From: Diabrotica undecimpunctata
Taxonomy: Eukaryota; Arthropoda; Insecta; Coleoptera; Chrysomelidae
Assembly: GCF_040954645.1 (NCBI RefSeq)
Contig: NC_092806.1
Span: 148,332,429-148,396,428, forward strand
Direction: 5' to 3'
Length of the DNA: 64,000 nucleotides
In this document: in pieces, positions 1 to 9,870 of the stretch
Layout: each line of letters opens with the position of its first letter
Position numbering within the stretch: the first letter of the stretch is position 1
The notes under the pieces: generated by a model
Databases searched by the model: none
What the model was told of the DNA's origin: nothing
Seen by the model: only the letters and a program-made list of their open reading frames with translations
Translations under genes and position numbers: made by a program

Positions 1-350
1 TTTTCCAATCTTGTACAGTAGAATATATTTATCTGAAACTGCGATCAAGAGAAACGATAGAGAGGGTTATTTATGCGGCGTTGCCTAATAGATTATTATT
101 TTAGAGGTTTGTTTTTGTACTGTAAAATGACTAATACTTTATAATTACAGTAATGGTTTTATAATATATTTATTATTAAAGCACTAATATTGAAGTTGTT
201 TGAGGTAATTGATAAAATATGTTATTAATTAAAGTATTCGTCAAAATTATGAAAATAAACGAAAGTCTAATAAATTAGAAAGCGAATAATATGCTATTCA
301 GGTAAAATAAATTGTTTTCAACGGTAGTGGTAAAAGCTTATAAAATATAC
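1..350. other. AT-rich flank, no gene seen
   Basis: No coding signal is visible. It lies just past the 3' end of the split Tc1/mariner-type transposase gene and probably holds that element's 3' untranslated part and its end. I could not identify a convincing terminal repeat. The last transposase codons run into a GTAAGT at about 351, so a short further 3' exon in this stretch cannot be excluded. Confidence 0.4.
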
Positions 351-451
351 TTACCAGTTTTTATTTAAAATATCAAAATTGCTGTTTTTGCTGTCAGAAT
401 TTGATTGAAAATCTTCGCTGTGTGAATCTTCGTCTACATTAATAACCATAT

Positions 452-481
452 CCGTACCTCAGAACAAAAGTGTATTAAGTC
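452..481 (+). repeat. Left terminal inverted repeat of the 3.4-kb element
   Basis: It matches the reverse complement of 3842-3871 at 28 of 30 bases. ATAT at 448-451 precedes it. Confidence 0.85.
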
Positions 482-998
482 ACAAAATATAAATTTTACA
501 GGAGAGCGAAAATAAAAATTATTTTTACTGTTTTGTAACATTTTCCATTTAATACATTAAATTTTATTTAGCAAATTCTTTTAAATATGAATAATAATCA
601 TTGCTCTTTTTACCACTAAAAAAATTTTTTTGAATACTACTGTTTTTGAAAAAAATGGACTTTACATATTTTTGCTCTGAAAAATAAATTTTTGACTGTG
701 ACTTAACATTAATTTTTCCATCTATCTTGTGGCAAAATCTCCATTATGGAAAACATCATACCTATTTTACAAAATTAAGCAAATATTTGGATATACAGAA
801 TTAAAAATACTATACGGAAGTGTTTGTAACAAAACCATTAATACGAGCAAGTAAAAAAAAACTAGAAAAAAGTTTAATTAAAAAACAGAAATGGTCGTAA
901 AGTAACTGTATTTTTATTAAGTAAAAAATTTAACAATAACTTTTGAAGAACGTAACAAAATAATAATTAAAAACTAAACAAATGCAGGGCTACTTCCG

Positions 999-3378
999 CT
1001 AATTATCAGTAATCTGAATTGTGTCTTTATGTACTAGAGTCTGAAAAAAATAGTGAAACCTCGCTGGAACCCACTTTAGCAGCTTTTGAAGATGATTGAA
1101 TTTTTTAGTACTTATCGGATTTAAGGTATCTCTCAAGGAAAACAGAGAATCTTCTAAAGATTGATGATTTCTTCTACCAACTCTTCGGTTAAAGTCTACA
1201 CTCTGAAATTTCAAATCGAAATCTGTTTTAAAGTACAGAATCCCAGGATTTTCTTGTCTGTTTTAAAGTACAGAATCCCAGGATTTTCTTGTCTGAATTG
1301 CATACATACTGCTTGTGAAATTAAAAATTTTTGTACTGTAACCAATCCCATGGAGTAATAATTTGAAAATTAGGACATTTTTTAGCTTCTCGTTCTATAA
1401 CTGAATGTATACTGTCCACCTCCATGTGCGTATGCCCTCGCAAAAGGAATTTGTGAGTTATTTCTTTTATATGTGGATATCTCGGAAAGTAGATAAAAGT
1501 AGCACATAATCATTTGTATGTTCTGGTTTTGGGATGGGCAGTTATCGTTCCAAATAACAACCGAAGTTGTGCTTTGAGGTAATGAATGAATGTATTGGAC
1601 CAAGCATGAGGCCATTTCGTTTGCACCCCGGCCAGCAATTGATTCATCCCACATTAGACAGTTCGCCTGTTTTTCCGTTGAATCATAAATTGTATAATTA
1701 AAACACCAGAGTTTTAGACTGTAAAAACTTTGAGAGTTAGTTAGCTTTGGGCAAGGAAGACATTTTTGTAAATCTATCATTAAAACTTTTTGTCCAGGGT
1801 TATTGATGGACATCTCCTTGTCTATCTGTTTCAATTTGTACCGTTTATCGGCCTCTAACAAATGAGCGTTATACTGCACTTGTAATGTTTCTCGCTCAGC
1901 TTCAGAGTTTGACTGTCTTAGATTGATTAGAAATTCATCACATTTATCACAAGTATCTTTTGAAGGAACAGCGAACGATAAATTAAATTCTGTATTAAAA
2001 ATGTGATTGTAAAGCCATTCTTTGCCTACTTCGTCCGAAGGAATGTTTTTCAAATCACACTCTTCCTTAAACATCCTAAACATTGTAGAAATATTTAAGT
2101 GACCTCCTAAATATTTTTTCGCCGTCCTTCTTCGACTATAATGTGATTCTTCACATGGGTAGGCCATTATATGCTCACGAATCCTGTCCTTTACCTCATT
2201 CTTTACTTTATTTATAGATGGCTGCTTTCCTCTTTTGTCACATTCTACAACTCCACTTGTTTGCATTTTTTCAAGTGCACATCTAACAAAAGATTGAGAA
2301 ATATCTAGAGTACGCAAAAAGAACTTACTGCAAACTTGAGACCTCTTTCCCTTAATGGTAAAAAAATATTTCCAGTTACAATGGCGTTTTCCAGCTCGAG
2401 CACCTGTTCGTTCTCTTTTTCTTTTGATACACATTTTTTCAAGACAAGAACATAAAAACTGTCTTTTTTGATCTATGGTTGTCTCGTGATTCCAAAATTG
2501 TCGGTGAATTTGTGCTCTCTGAGGACTTAAGATGTTTTCATTGCATTTTAAACGGCAGTTTCTACAAGGCTCTCGAACCTTCCTTTCCTTTATAGTCTTT
2601 TTAGTTTTGGAAGATTTATATTGTTGGCCTGCCATCCTCTTCTTTTTTCGTTCGTTTCGTTGCCACGTACTTTCGTTCCTTAAACGTTTCTTACCTTTGC
2701 TTTAATGCTAGGAACAAATAAACTTCCCGAATATTCAAATGGATCTTCCTCGTCTTGGTGTATGGTACTTGTAGATGAATTGAGCTCCAGTGGTGGTTGC
2801 TTAATTTCGTTAATAAGCAAGCTGCTACTTGAAGAAGGTATGTCTTTAGGTACATCTGAAACAACAGCAGCTGCATTTAGCTGCATTTCAGTTGTATCCT
2901 CCTGCAGGTTAACAAAGTTGTAAGATATATCTAACAAAGACGGTGATGTAATCCGTACAGCCATAGCCTCATCCGAATTCTGACTCTCAAGGTAGTCTAA
3001 AACAATAAAAAAAAGATGTACAGGCAAAAAAGAGAAATACATTGACAAGAGCTTTGAGATTTATTTCTTTTACTTTTCTAAAACAATAATATCAGCTATT
3101 ATAAGTGACTCCGTATCTTATATAACAAGAACAAAATAATTCATCCTTTTTTTATTTTAAATTCATTAGGTATAACTTTTCTATTAAATGGCGTACGAAT
3201 GTTAAAGATCGTCACCGTAAATTCAAAACATTTGTCTTTATAATGTAGTTAAACTTATTATTTATCATTAGAAATACTTACGGTTACTAGAAATATTTTC
3301 CACTAATGAGGATTCATTATTCACGTTTTGTTTACCGCTCAGCGCAAGCTGAAGAATTCTGTGGGCTCTATCTTCCAT
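999..3378 (-). pseudogene. GHTHME/DUF7869-type (RNase H-like) protein gene, broken
   Basis: Exon 1 is 3282-3378 (start MEDRAHRILQ) and ends at a GTAAGT. Exon 2 starts at 2996 after TTTTAG, with a phase-1 junction. It contains DPFEYSGSLFVPS, the usual N-terminal acidic motif of this family. A 1-base frameshift near 2695 leads into the long part that starts before 2635 (WQRNERKKRMAGQQY). Conserved motifs follow in order: a cysteine-rich N-terminal region, SKDTCDKCDEF, MIDLQ, WDESIAGRGANEM, IWNDNCPSQNQN. After another frameshift near 1485 come GHTHMEVDSIHSVIE and the C-terminal ITPWDW and LQKLLKWVPARFHYF (to 999). A 35-bp tandem duplication at 1226-1295 breaks the tail. The family is common and multicopy in insects. 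A DDE-type nuclease role is inferred from the acidic motifs and the surrounding TIRs. Confidence 0.75.
1226..1295. repeat. 35-bp perfect tandem duplication inside the DUF7869-type gene
   Basis: Units 1226-1260 and 1261-1295 are identical. As 35 is not a multiple of three, it shifts the frame in the C-terminal coding part. Dropping one unit lets NPGILYFKTDFDLKF read through. Confidence 0.95.
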
Positions 3379-3841
3379 TTTTGGCTATCTCGTTTAATTT
3401 AACATGCACGACTTAAACAAAAAATATAACACCGGGTTTAAAAGCGAAGAGAACATGCGCTTCAATACACTGCAAATAGCGAACTGAACAAACGCACGTA
3501 TTGTACATTGTACTATGTAATTCACACCTCAACAAGCACAGACTTGTCAAATTTTAAAAGATTGTGGACTTAATGCTTTGCCTGAATTACATTATGTGGG
3601 ACATAATACTTTTTGTTGGACATAATATGGTTTTGCCATGGGAAATGTACACACCACTTTGGATCTAATACATTTGAAATGCAGAAGATACTGTTTCGCT
3701 CTAAGCGCAATGTGGACTTAATACTGTTCATAAAAGGTTATTTTGGCCAATTTCAGTCGAAACAGCGAATAAGAAGCACCATTGAATAGAGCGGAACATT
3801 TTAATCCCAGTGAGCCAAAAAAGTAGAAAACTGAAATTTTA
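3379..3841. promoter_or_regulatory. Subterminal repeats and 5' flank of the DUF7869-type gene
   Basis: At least five variants of a motif like GGACTTAATAC/GGACATAATA, mostly followed by TTTTGC or a near match, lie between about 3565 and 3850. The terminal repeat itself contains the same word. Such clusters often bind the transposase. The stretch also holds the presumed promoter of the gene starting at 3378. Confidence 0.4.
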
Positions 3842-3871
3842 GACTTAATACAGTTTTGCTCTGAGGTACGG
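3842..3871 (-). repeat. Right terminal inverted repeat of the 3.4-kb element
   Basis: It mirrors 452-481 with two mismatches and is followed by ATAT at 3872-3875. Confidence 0.85.
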
Positions 3872-3961
3872 ATATTATCCACGACTTTTTTAGTTATTTT
3901 TTTCCGTCATTCAACAGGAAATGTTCTAAAAAATTCGTCCAATCGCTGCTGTATTGAAGTA

Positions 3962-3986
3962 GGGGAGAGTTGCCCAAAATGGGGAC
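3962..3986 (+). repeat. Left terminal inverted repeat of the pogo-like element
   Basis: GGGGAGAGTTGCCCAAAA followed by TGGGGAC matches the inverted right end with three substitutions. Confidence 0.8.
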
Positions 3987-4287
3987 CCCATTCCATTTTG
4001 TGACATAAAATGAAAATTTGTAATAAATAAAATATTTTACACAATTATGTAGTTAAAGTGTATCTTCAGGTACAAGAAAACAGATATTGAGTATTTAACA
4101 AAAATTACGTAAGGACAGACATTTTTGAAAATGTGCAAATACCTCGTTTTTCAAGAAAGGGTGGGTAAAATGGGGTACATGGAAAAATTAGGTTATTTTT
4201 TAATTAAACATATAATAAAGTATTGAACATTATTATACAGTAGGTTCAGTATGACAATATGAACAGTATTAAAAAATAAAAATCAAA

Positions 4288-5081
4288 TTATAAACAAAAA
4301 TCGCATATAAAAGTGTCAACATAATCTTCACAGCTTGAACAAGCTTCATGTGCCCAGCCACCACATTTGCAGCACCGAATCCAACCTTCCCGATCGAAAG
4401 AGTTTTTTTACATCTTATTGCAAAAAACGCAAGCTTCTTCGTCTGCTTCGTCCTCGTCTTCATTATAGGACGTATCAGAATCTTCAGCCTGACACTTTTT
4501 TATTTTTACGCTTATTTTGGATAGACAAACCATTGTTTTGTTCCATTTTCTTGGGCAGTAGCAGGACTGGTTCTCTAGTCTTTCTTTTGTTTAATAGATT
4601 ATCACTGGAAGTCGCAGACTTTTTATTTTTGTTGAAAATGTCTTTTTTGTGTTTACCTTCTTGTTTCTCTTGGCGCTTCTGTTCTTCGACCTTTAGTTCA
4701 GCCTTTTATGCTTATCTTCATTAAACACGTGTGGAATGTGATTTCTAACGGCTAAATCGAAAGCTAGTTTTTTTAAATCTGTTAAGCTACGGCCAAACAA
4801 TCTTTCTTCTAAAAAATATAAAATATAATCCACAAGTTCATTTTCTTACGCTTCGGAAAACACAATCTTAAATCTACCCAATCTTTTTTCTGCAGCTTCT
4901 TTCGAACCCAATCATTTTTTTCGGCTTCTTTTACTTTGCACTCTAAAGTAGTTTGTGGAATAGCTTTCAGCTTCGATGCTTTTCTGTAACCCATGTTGCC
5001 TTCTAACACTTCTTGAATGGCGGCCATCCTACTTTCCTTGGATCAACTCTGTCCGTCGCTTTTTCTTGTATAACGACCCAT
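4288..5081 (-). pseudogene. pogo/Tigger-like transposase remnant lacking the DDE core
   Basis: From 5081 the minus strand reads MGRYTRKSDGQS, a TGA where Trp is usual, then RMAAIQEVLEGNMGYRKASK and IPQTTLE. This is the psq-type HTH that binds DNA in pogo transposases. After the start of the second HTH (LTDLKKLAFDLAVRNHIPH, about 4800-4740) the reading passes to a low-complexity basic/acidic tail and to a C-terminal zinc-finger-like region, ACVFCNK then WIRCCKCGGWAHEACSSC and FICDFC, ending at 4288. The whole DDE domain is missing. A TAA also interrupts the zinc finger. Confidence 0.75.
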
Positions 5082-5647
5082 GTTGAAATCTTAAAAAAAA
5101 ACATAATTATTTAGATAATTCAATGCATAAATGCTTACCCTAGTAATTTTTGTATAGACTCAGACTTTTTTCAATAATACCTTTATATTTAAATAATTTG
5201 TCAAAAGCAGTTCTACCTAGGTACCTAGTAAAATTACTTAATCGGCAATAAAATATTCCATAGGTTAAAATGGGGACGTCCACGAACTAAGCTGCCTTTA
5301 CCGTCCTTATTTGAACCGTTTATGAGTAAAAAAATATGGCGTAACGAAGCTAAAATGCTAAGATGTTTGAATGAGTATTATGTGAAGATGTAGCTTAAAG
5401 ACAGCGGAAACAAAGGTCTACTTACCGAAATTGATTATTTCAATGTACCTTGCTAACACCAACCAACAGTGCAGGTTGAAATCGTAAACAAATCACAAAA
5501 AATCTTAGATCGACTGTACTCAAAACAAACATAAGCTCACACCTCGACTACTTACTGCAAACTGAGTAGGCAACTAAAAACACGTCGTTCGTCGGTCAAT
5601 TCCCCACTTTATTACTGAAATTTTAAATGCCCCCATATTACCCTGCG

Positions 5648-5672
5648 TCCCCGTTTTAGGCGACTCTCCCCT
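5648..5672 (-). repeat. Right terminal inverted repeat of the pogo-like element
   Basis: It reads inward as GGGGAGAGTCGCCTAAAA and then CGGGGAC, the mirror of 3962-3986. Confidence 0.8.
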
Positions 5673-5689
5673 TAGTGTAAAGTCTACAT

Positions 5690-5877
5690 TTCTAGCTTAC
5701 ACAAAGCATTTTAAAGTTGCCCAAACCAATTCAATAGGGTTCAAATCGGGATGGTATAGTGTGAGTCTAAATGCATTATGTCCTTGTGCTCGTATAATTT
5801 TATCAATTGCATGTTTTACATAATGAGGTTTATGCAATTTTATTATATTACAGTATACAGATCAGACTTCAACATAG
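5690..5877 (-). pseudogene. Catalytic C-terminal part of the split Tc1/mariner-type transposase
   Basis: Beyond the gypsy element the same reading resumes. KPHYVKHAIDKIIRAQGHNAFRL is followed by TLYHPDLNPIELVWATLK, the typical end of the DDE domain with the third acidic residue in NPIE. A 2-base indel and a TAA are present. The pogo-like element interrupts it at the TA at 5673-5674. Confidence 0.85.
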
Positions 5878-5881
5878 AAGC

Positions 5882-7824
5882 TGTTACGTTCCAAATTTAA
5901 AGTAGAAAGTCCCACCTCTATTTTATCAAAATTTAAATAATTCAGGACGTGTAAGAGCGGTTGCCTATAATATATTATAAGCAAGGTGGCGAAAATAAAA
6001 TTAGTAATTTTCAAATAGGGGTAATGTCTGGCAAATTGTGCTGAAGTTAAGGGAACACGTCCTCTTTTTTGTGAAGAAACTAATTTAGATCGTTCTTTCT
6101 AGAGTTATCTTGGAAGAATTGGGATCATAAAATTGAAATTTTTGAATCTCGGTACTATTCGGTGACCTCCGTGTGTCAAGTTGTCAAGTGTTCGGAAAGA
6201 CGACGGAAAGAAAGTGATTCCAGGTTTGAGAGTGTTACTGAAAGGTTGGGCTAGATTAAAAACGGCATTTTTGTTTTTTTTGCTTTTGCTGCTGTTCCAT
6301 GTGGGATCTGGACTAGTCCGAACCGTGTGGATATTCAAGGGGATTTGCTGCCTTCGTGGAAGGGTTTTTTTTGGAATATCCACAATTTCGCTAAAAAAAG
6401 CGGATCTACAGTACACGTGAATACCGGGAGTCGTATTTAGATCAAGAAATTAGCCTTAATCACGAGTCCAAATAGCCGGCTACGCTTCGGTCCAATTTGG
6501 GATATTTCAAACCCCTAATCTGGCTAAGAAGGGTGAGTGTTAGAACATTTCGTTTTTAATTAATTAAAAAGTTGTAGTTATTTTTTTATCCCATCTCTAA
6601 AAAGCTATTCACATTTTTATCAGTTTTCATACATTCAAGTTCGGAGACAAGTTTTTTTTTGTATTGCTCCATTATCGCCAAAAGGCAGATAAACAAAGTG
6701 TTAAAATCAATATATTTATTTCCAAATAATTATTTTAGACACAGATGGTAATTAATGTTTTCTTGCTTCAGGGTTGGTTGGTTTGTTTGTTTTTTTCTGC
6801 TTCTTCTTCTTCGTATTTTTCCGTCTGGCTGTAATTTTTAACTTTTCAACATTGTCACACAAGTCTATGTACAGCGACAAGCGTATGGGATTTTGGATTG
6901 AAGACACGCTGAACTATAACTGGAATTCCACGCGGTGAAGTATATGAAAATTCGAGGTATGGATCGATAATTAATTTTCAACGGAAGATTTAAGCGCCGT
7001 CTAATTTGGTTTGCGGAATACAATAGTTTTTTTAAAGATTATTTGCTGTTAGTTTTTATTTTCATATTTACAAATACTTTACAGATTTTTTTTAAAGATA
7101 ATTTGCGGTTTATTTTATTAATTCAATATTTACACATACCTATTTTAATTTTGTAAACTGCGTCTAAGGGGGGGTTATATATTTGAGATTTATTTTTTTT
7201 ATATTATTTTCTGCGCACGCACTTGAGCTCACGTGGTGTCCTATTTGCGTTAATTATTTTTTTTGGTTGGTATTGAACCGCACACCCCTTAGCGTCCGGT
7301 ACTTTTGATACGTCTTACCTTTCATTTTGTTCTGTTAAATAGAAATAACTTATGAATTTTTGTTAGGCAAGTAGAAGCCGCATTTTTATATTATTTTTTT
7401 ATTAAGCCTATGGTAAAGTTAAATAATATTGTAATATGTAGTATGTATGTATTTATTTTCAACTATTTTGGGAATCTATTTATTAAAATTGACTAAATTC
7501 TAATCTGACAATTTCATTTATTTTTTTTTTATTTATTCAGGTTGTATACTGTTACTTAGTATTTTAGTAGTAAACCTATTGGTAAGTTGGTGGTTTATTG
7601 AATAGTAACGTAGGGAAGGCTGTGGGCCAATTTACCTGGCGCCCCTGATATAACTTCGGATTTTTTTTGTTTTGTGGACCGCACGACCATCTCCACTGTT
7701 TTGTCTAGCCGCGAGCCATTCCCAGACTGTCACCGTATAGTACTTTTCTTTCCGGGTGTACGTCTGATTTATATTTGGTACATTTTATAATTTTTTTTAT
7801 ATAGATTCGGTTTTGTACGCCACA
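5882..7824 (+). repeat. 5' LTR of gypsy copy 1
   Basis: It starts TGTTACG and ends GCCACA, the usual TG...CA. At 1943 bp it is long for an insect Ty3/gypsy element. The open stretches inside it on both strands recur unchanged in the other LTR and have no recognisable product. Confidence 0.95.
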
Positions 7825-8487
7825 TATTTTGGCGCCCAACGTGGGGCCCTTAATTAATTAACCTTTTTTTTGTCAACCCCTTGTGTAGATTCCTTTTAAT
7901 TAGTTAACCTAACGTGTTTGGGCTTTAATTGACTAACTTTGATTTATTTACTTTACCACTGGTTTTGCACTTAGTAGTAGTCTTAGAACTTCGTGTTTAG
8001 TGGAAGTGTATGCCAAGAAGTGCTTACTAGTTTTTTTTTGTGTGACGTGAAGTTGGAAGAAGCCAAAAATGGAACTTAAAAGAAGATACTTTGAAGTGGT
8101 GTTGTGGAACTTAGAAGAATTATGGATATATTAGGACTTTGAAATATTTCTATTTCAGTTGGAGTTCAAATTTATTTTTTTGAGAAGTTGGACTTCGAAA
8201 TTCTACATTGTGGTTTAACTTACTTATGTTAGGGAATGTAAAATCTTTTTTTTTGAGATTATGTTGTGACTTGTAATTTGTTCTGAAACAATGAAATTTT
8301 GAAAATCTTTTGTGAAATTTTATAGATTGAATAAAGCGACTATTACTTTTATTTTGCTTTTGGTTTGCTCCCATTAATAAAGTAAACTGTACCTGTGTGT
8401 TAATATTTTTACTTATATCTTGATTTTGTTTGAATATTTGCTCCTTTCGGTTGATACATTTTTTTTTAAATTTTGAACTTTGGCAAG
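7825..8487 (+). promoter_or_regulatory. Leader with primer binding site (tRNA-Lys CTT)
   Basis: Five bases after the LTR comes TGGCGCCCAACGTGGGGC (7830-7847). This is complementary to the 3' end of insect tRNA-Lys(CTT), whose acceptor side ends GCCCCACGTTGGGCG plus CCA. The rest of the 660-base leader to the gag ATG is AT-rich and has no gene. Confidence 0.85.
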
Positions 8488-9870
8488 ATGGTGCGAAAAC
8501 TTGTACCCAACTACTTAAGGAAAGAGGAACTGGAATATGAACTCAAAATTCGTGGAGTGTCTACTGGCACTGTTGAGTCTATGAGGTCTAGTCTGTCTGA
8601 TGCACTTAGTCGTGAGGCAGCAAATGAAAGCTTTAGATATCCTGAGCACCCATTCACCTTTTCACAGGATAAAACTGCAATCGAGACTAAACTTGCGGAG
8701 CTGAATACGGCTGTTGGAAAGTTTGCCGGAACTCCTACTTGTGCTGAGTCCTTGAGATTGCGGACACAGATTAACCATGTCTTGGGGAGAATTGATCTTA
8801 TGGTATTGCCAACAGGTGACGATGCAGACGCAGCCCAGGTTGTTAAGTCAGACTTTCTTGCTGAGATTTTGAAGTTGTCACAGGATTTACATGATAAGCA
8901 GCATCCAATCGGATCTGGTTCGGTACCAGTAGCGCTCGATGTGATTTCGGTTTTAAATCAGTCTTTTCAGGCAGGGGTAGGACAAGTTCATGCTTCTTCT
9001 CCTGGAGCGATGTCACAAGCTGGTAATAATGTTTTTTCAGGGTCTGTCTCTAGTTTTTCTTCTGGGATGATACTTCCTCATAAATGGGGAATAGAAAAGT
9101 TTTCAGGTTCTGCTAGGGGTATGTCTATTTCTGCATTTTTTGAGATGGTGAATGAATTGAGTCTCGCTCGTCATGTACCAGATAGTATACTTTTGGAATC
9201 AGGTATAGATTTATTTTCGGATAAAGCCTATCAGTTTTATAAAGATGTTCGTCTACGTGTAGGGAGTTGGGCTGAATTAGTTGAAGAGTTTCGTAGGGAG
9301 TACCTGTCAGCTCACCATGGGGAAGCGCTTTTTGAAGAGCTTCGGAGGAGAACTCAGCATTCGTCTGAGACTATTGGAGTTTACTTGGCAATAATGAATA
9401 GTTACTTTAATCGCTTGCGTTGTCATGTTCCAGAGGAAGTTAAATTGTCTATAGTTATTAGGAATTTGCATCCGTTCTATCAAGATAGATTACGTGATCC
9501 TTTGCCAGCTACCTTGGAGGAACTTCGTGTTCTATGTCGCAGTATGGAGGAAAGACGTGATTGTATTAGGAACTATGTTGAACCGAATAGTAGGAAAATG
9601 AATACTTTGGAAAAGGACCTAGCTTATATCAGTGTGGATGCTGAAAGTTGTAGTAGTGTTGGTGAGGGTCCTGTTGCTTCATCCGAATCGGAGTCCGCTA
9701 GAGGAAAGTTTAGGACTTTAGTCTGTTATCGTTGTAATCAGTCAGGCCATAAGGCAGTAGGGTGTTTAATGAAGAAGGAGGCTGTTCACTGTTTTAAGTG
9801 TAAGAAAGAAGGGTTTACAGTCAGAACTTGTCCTTCGTGTAATTCGGGAAACGGAAGGAAGCGCACCTAA
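8488..9870 (+). CDS. gag: Gag polyprotein
   Basis: The first ATG is at 8488 (MVRKLVPNYLRKEEL), giving 460 residues; the open frame extends 15 bases upstream only with a TTG. The N-terminus resembles a SAP-like helix pair (residues about 5-45). A capsid-type region follows at about 200-370, including WGIEKFSGS and LRDPLPATLEEL. Near the C-terminus are two zinc knuckles: a canonical CYRCNQSGHKAVGC and CFKCKKEGFTVRTC, in which Phe replaces the metal-binding His. The reading frame overlaps pol at its end, where a GGGAAAC slip site lies. Gag packages the RNA and forms particles in the cytoplasm. No disabling mutation is seen. Confidence 0.95.
   Translation: MVRKLVPNYLRKEELEYELKIRGVSTGTVESMRSSLSDALSREAANESFRYPEHPFTFSQDKTAIETKLAELNTAVGKFAGTPTCAESLRLRTQINHVLGRIDLMVLPTGDDADAAQVVKSDFLAEILKLSQDLHDKQHPIGSGSVPVALDVISVLNQSFQAGVGQVHASSPGAMSQAGNNVFSGSVSSFSSGMILPHKWGIEKFSGSARGMSISAFFEMVNELSLARHVPDSILLESGIDLFSDKAYQFYKDVRLRVGSWAELVEEFRREYLSAHHGEALFEELRRRTQHSSETIGVYLAIMNSYFNRLRCHVPEEVKLSIVIRNLHPFYQDRLRDPLPATLEELRVLCRSMEERRDCIRNYVEPNSRKMNTLEKDLAYISVDAESCSSVGEGPVASSESESARGKFRTLVCYRCNQSGHKAVGCLMKKEAVHCFKCKKEGFTVRTCPSCNSGNGRKRT

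Larger units (their letters stand above)
452..3871 (-). mobile_element. 3.4-kb TIR element carrying a GHTHME/DUF7869-type gene
   Basis: Thirty-base terminal inverted repeats lie at 452-481 and 3842-3871 (28 of 30 positions match; both begin CCGTACCTCAG). The tetranucleotide ATAT flanks the element at 448-451 and 3872-3875 as a target duplication. Removing the element restores the reading frame of the transposase tail it sits in (VVDN to MVINVDEDSH), which confirms the boundaries. The single gene inside is on the minus strand. Copies of a motif like GGACTTAATAC are scattered near the ends. A 4-bp duplication would fit Sola-like or related cut-and-paste elements, but I cannot assign a superfamily. 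Confidence 0.8.
3962..5672 (-). mobile_element. Internally deleted pogo/Tigger-like DNA transposon
   Basis: The ends are inverted repeats: about 25 bases starting GGGGAGAGTTGCCC at 3962 match the reverse complement of 5648-5671 with three differences. TA flanks at 3960-3961 and 5673-5674 fit the TA target of pogo elements (one extra T is present at the right end). The word AAAATGGGG(A/T)AC recurs inside at about 4170 and 5268. The gene inside (4288-5081) retains only the two ends of a pogo transposase. The element lies inside the C-terminal part of the Tc1/mariner-type transposase. Confidence 0.8.

Noticed and set aside
6105..6420. Overlapping open frames on both strands in the LTR (also at 14172-14487 and 59842-60036)
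   Set aside because: They repeat only because the LTR is repeated, have no domain, and lie where promoter and terminator functions are expected.
8473..8487. TTG start for gag (and TTG at 9966 for pol)
   Set aside because: gag has an ATG at 8488; pol is better explained by -1 frameshifting from gag, with its frame open from 9843.
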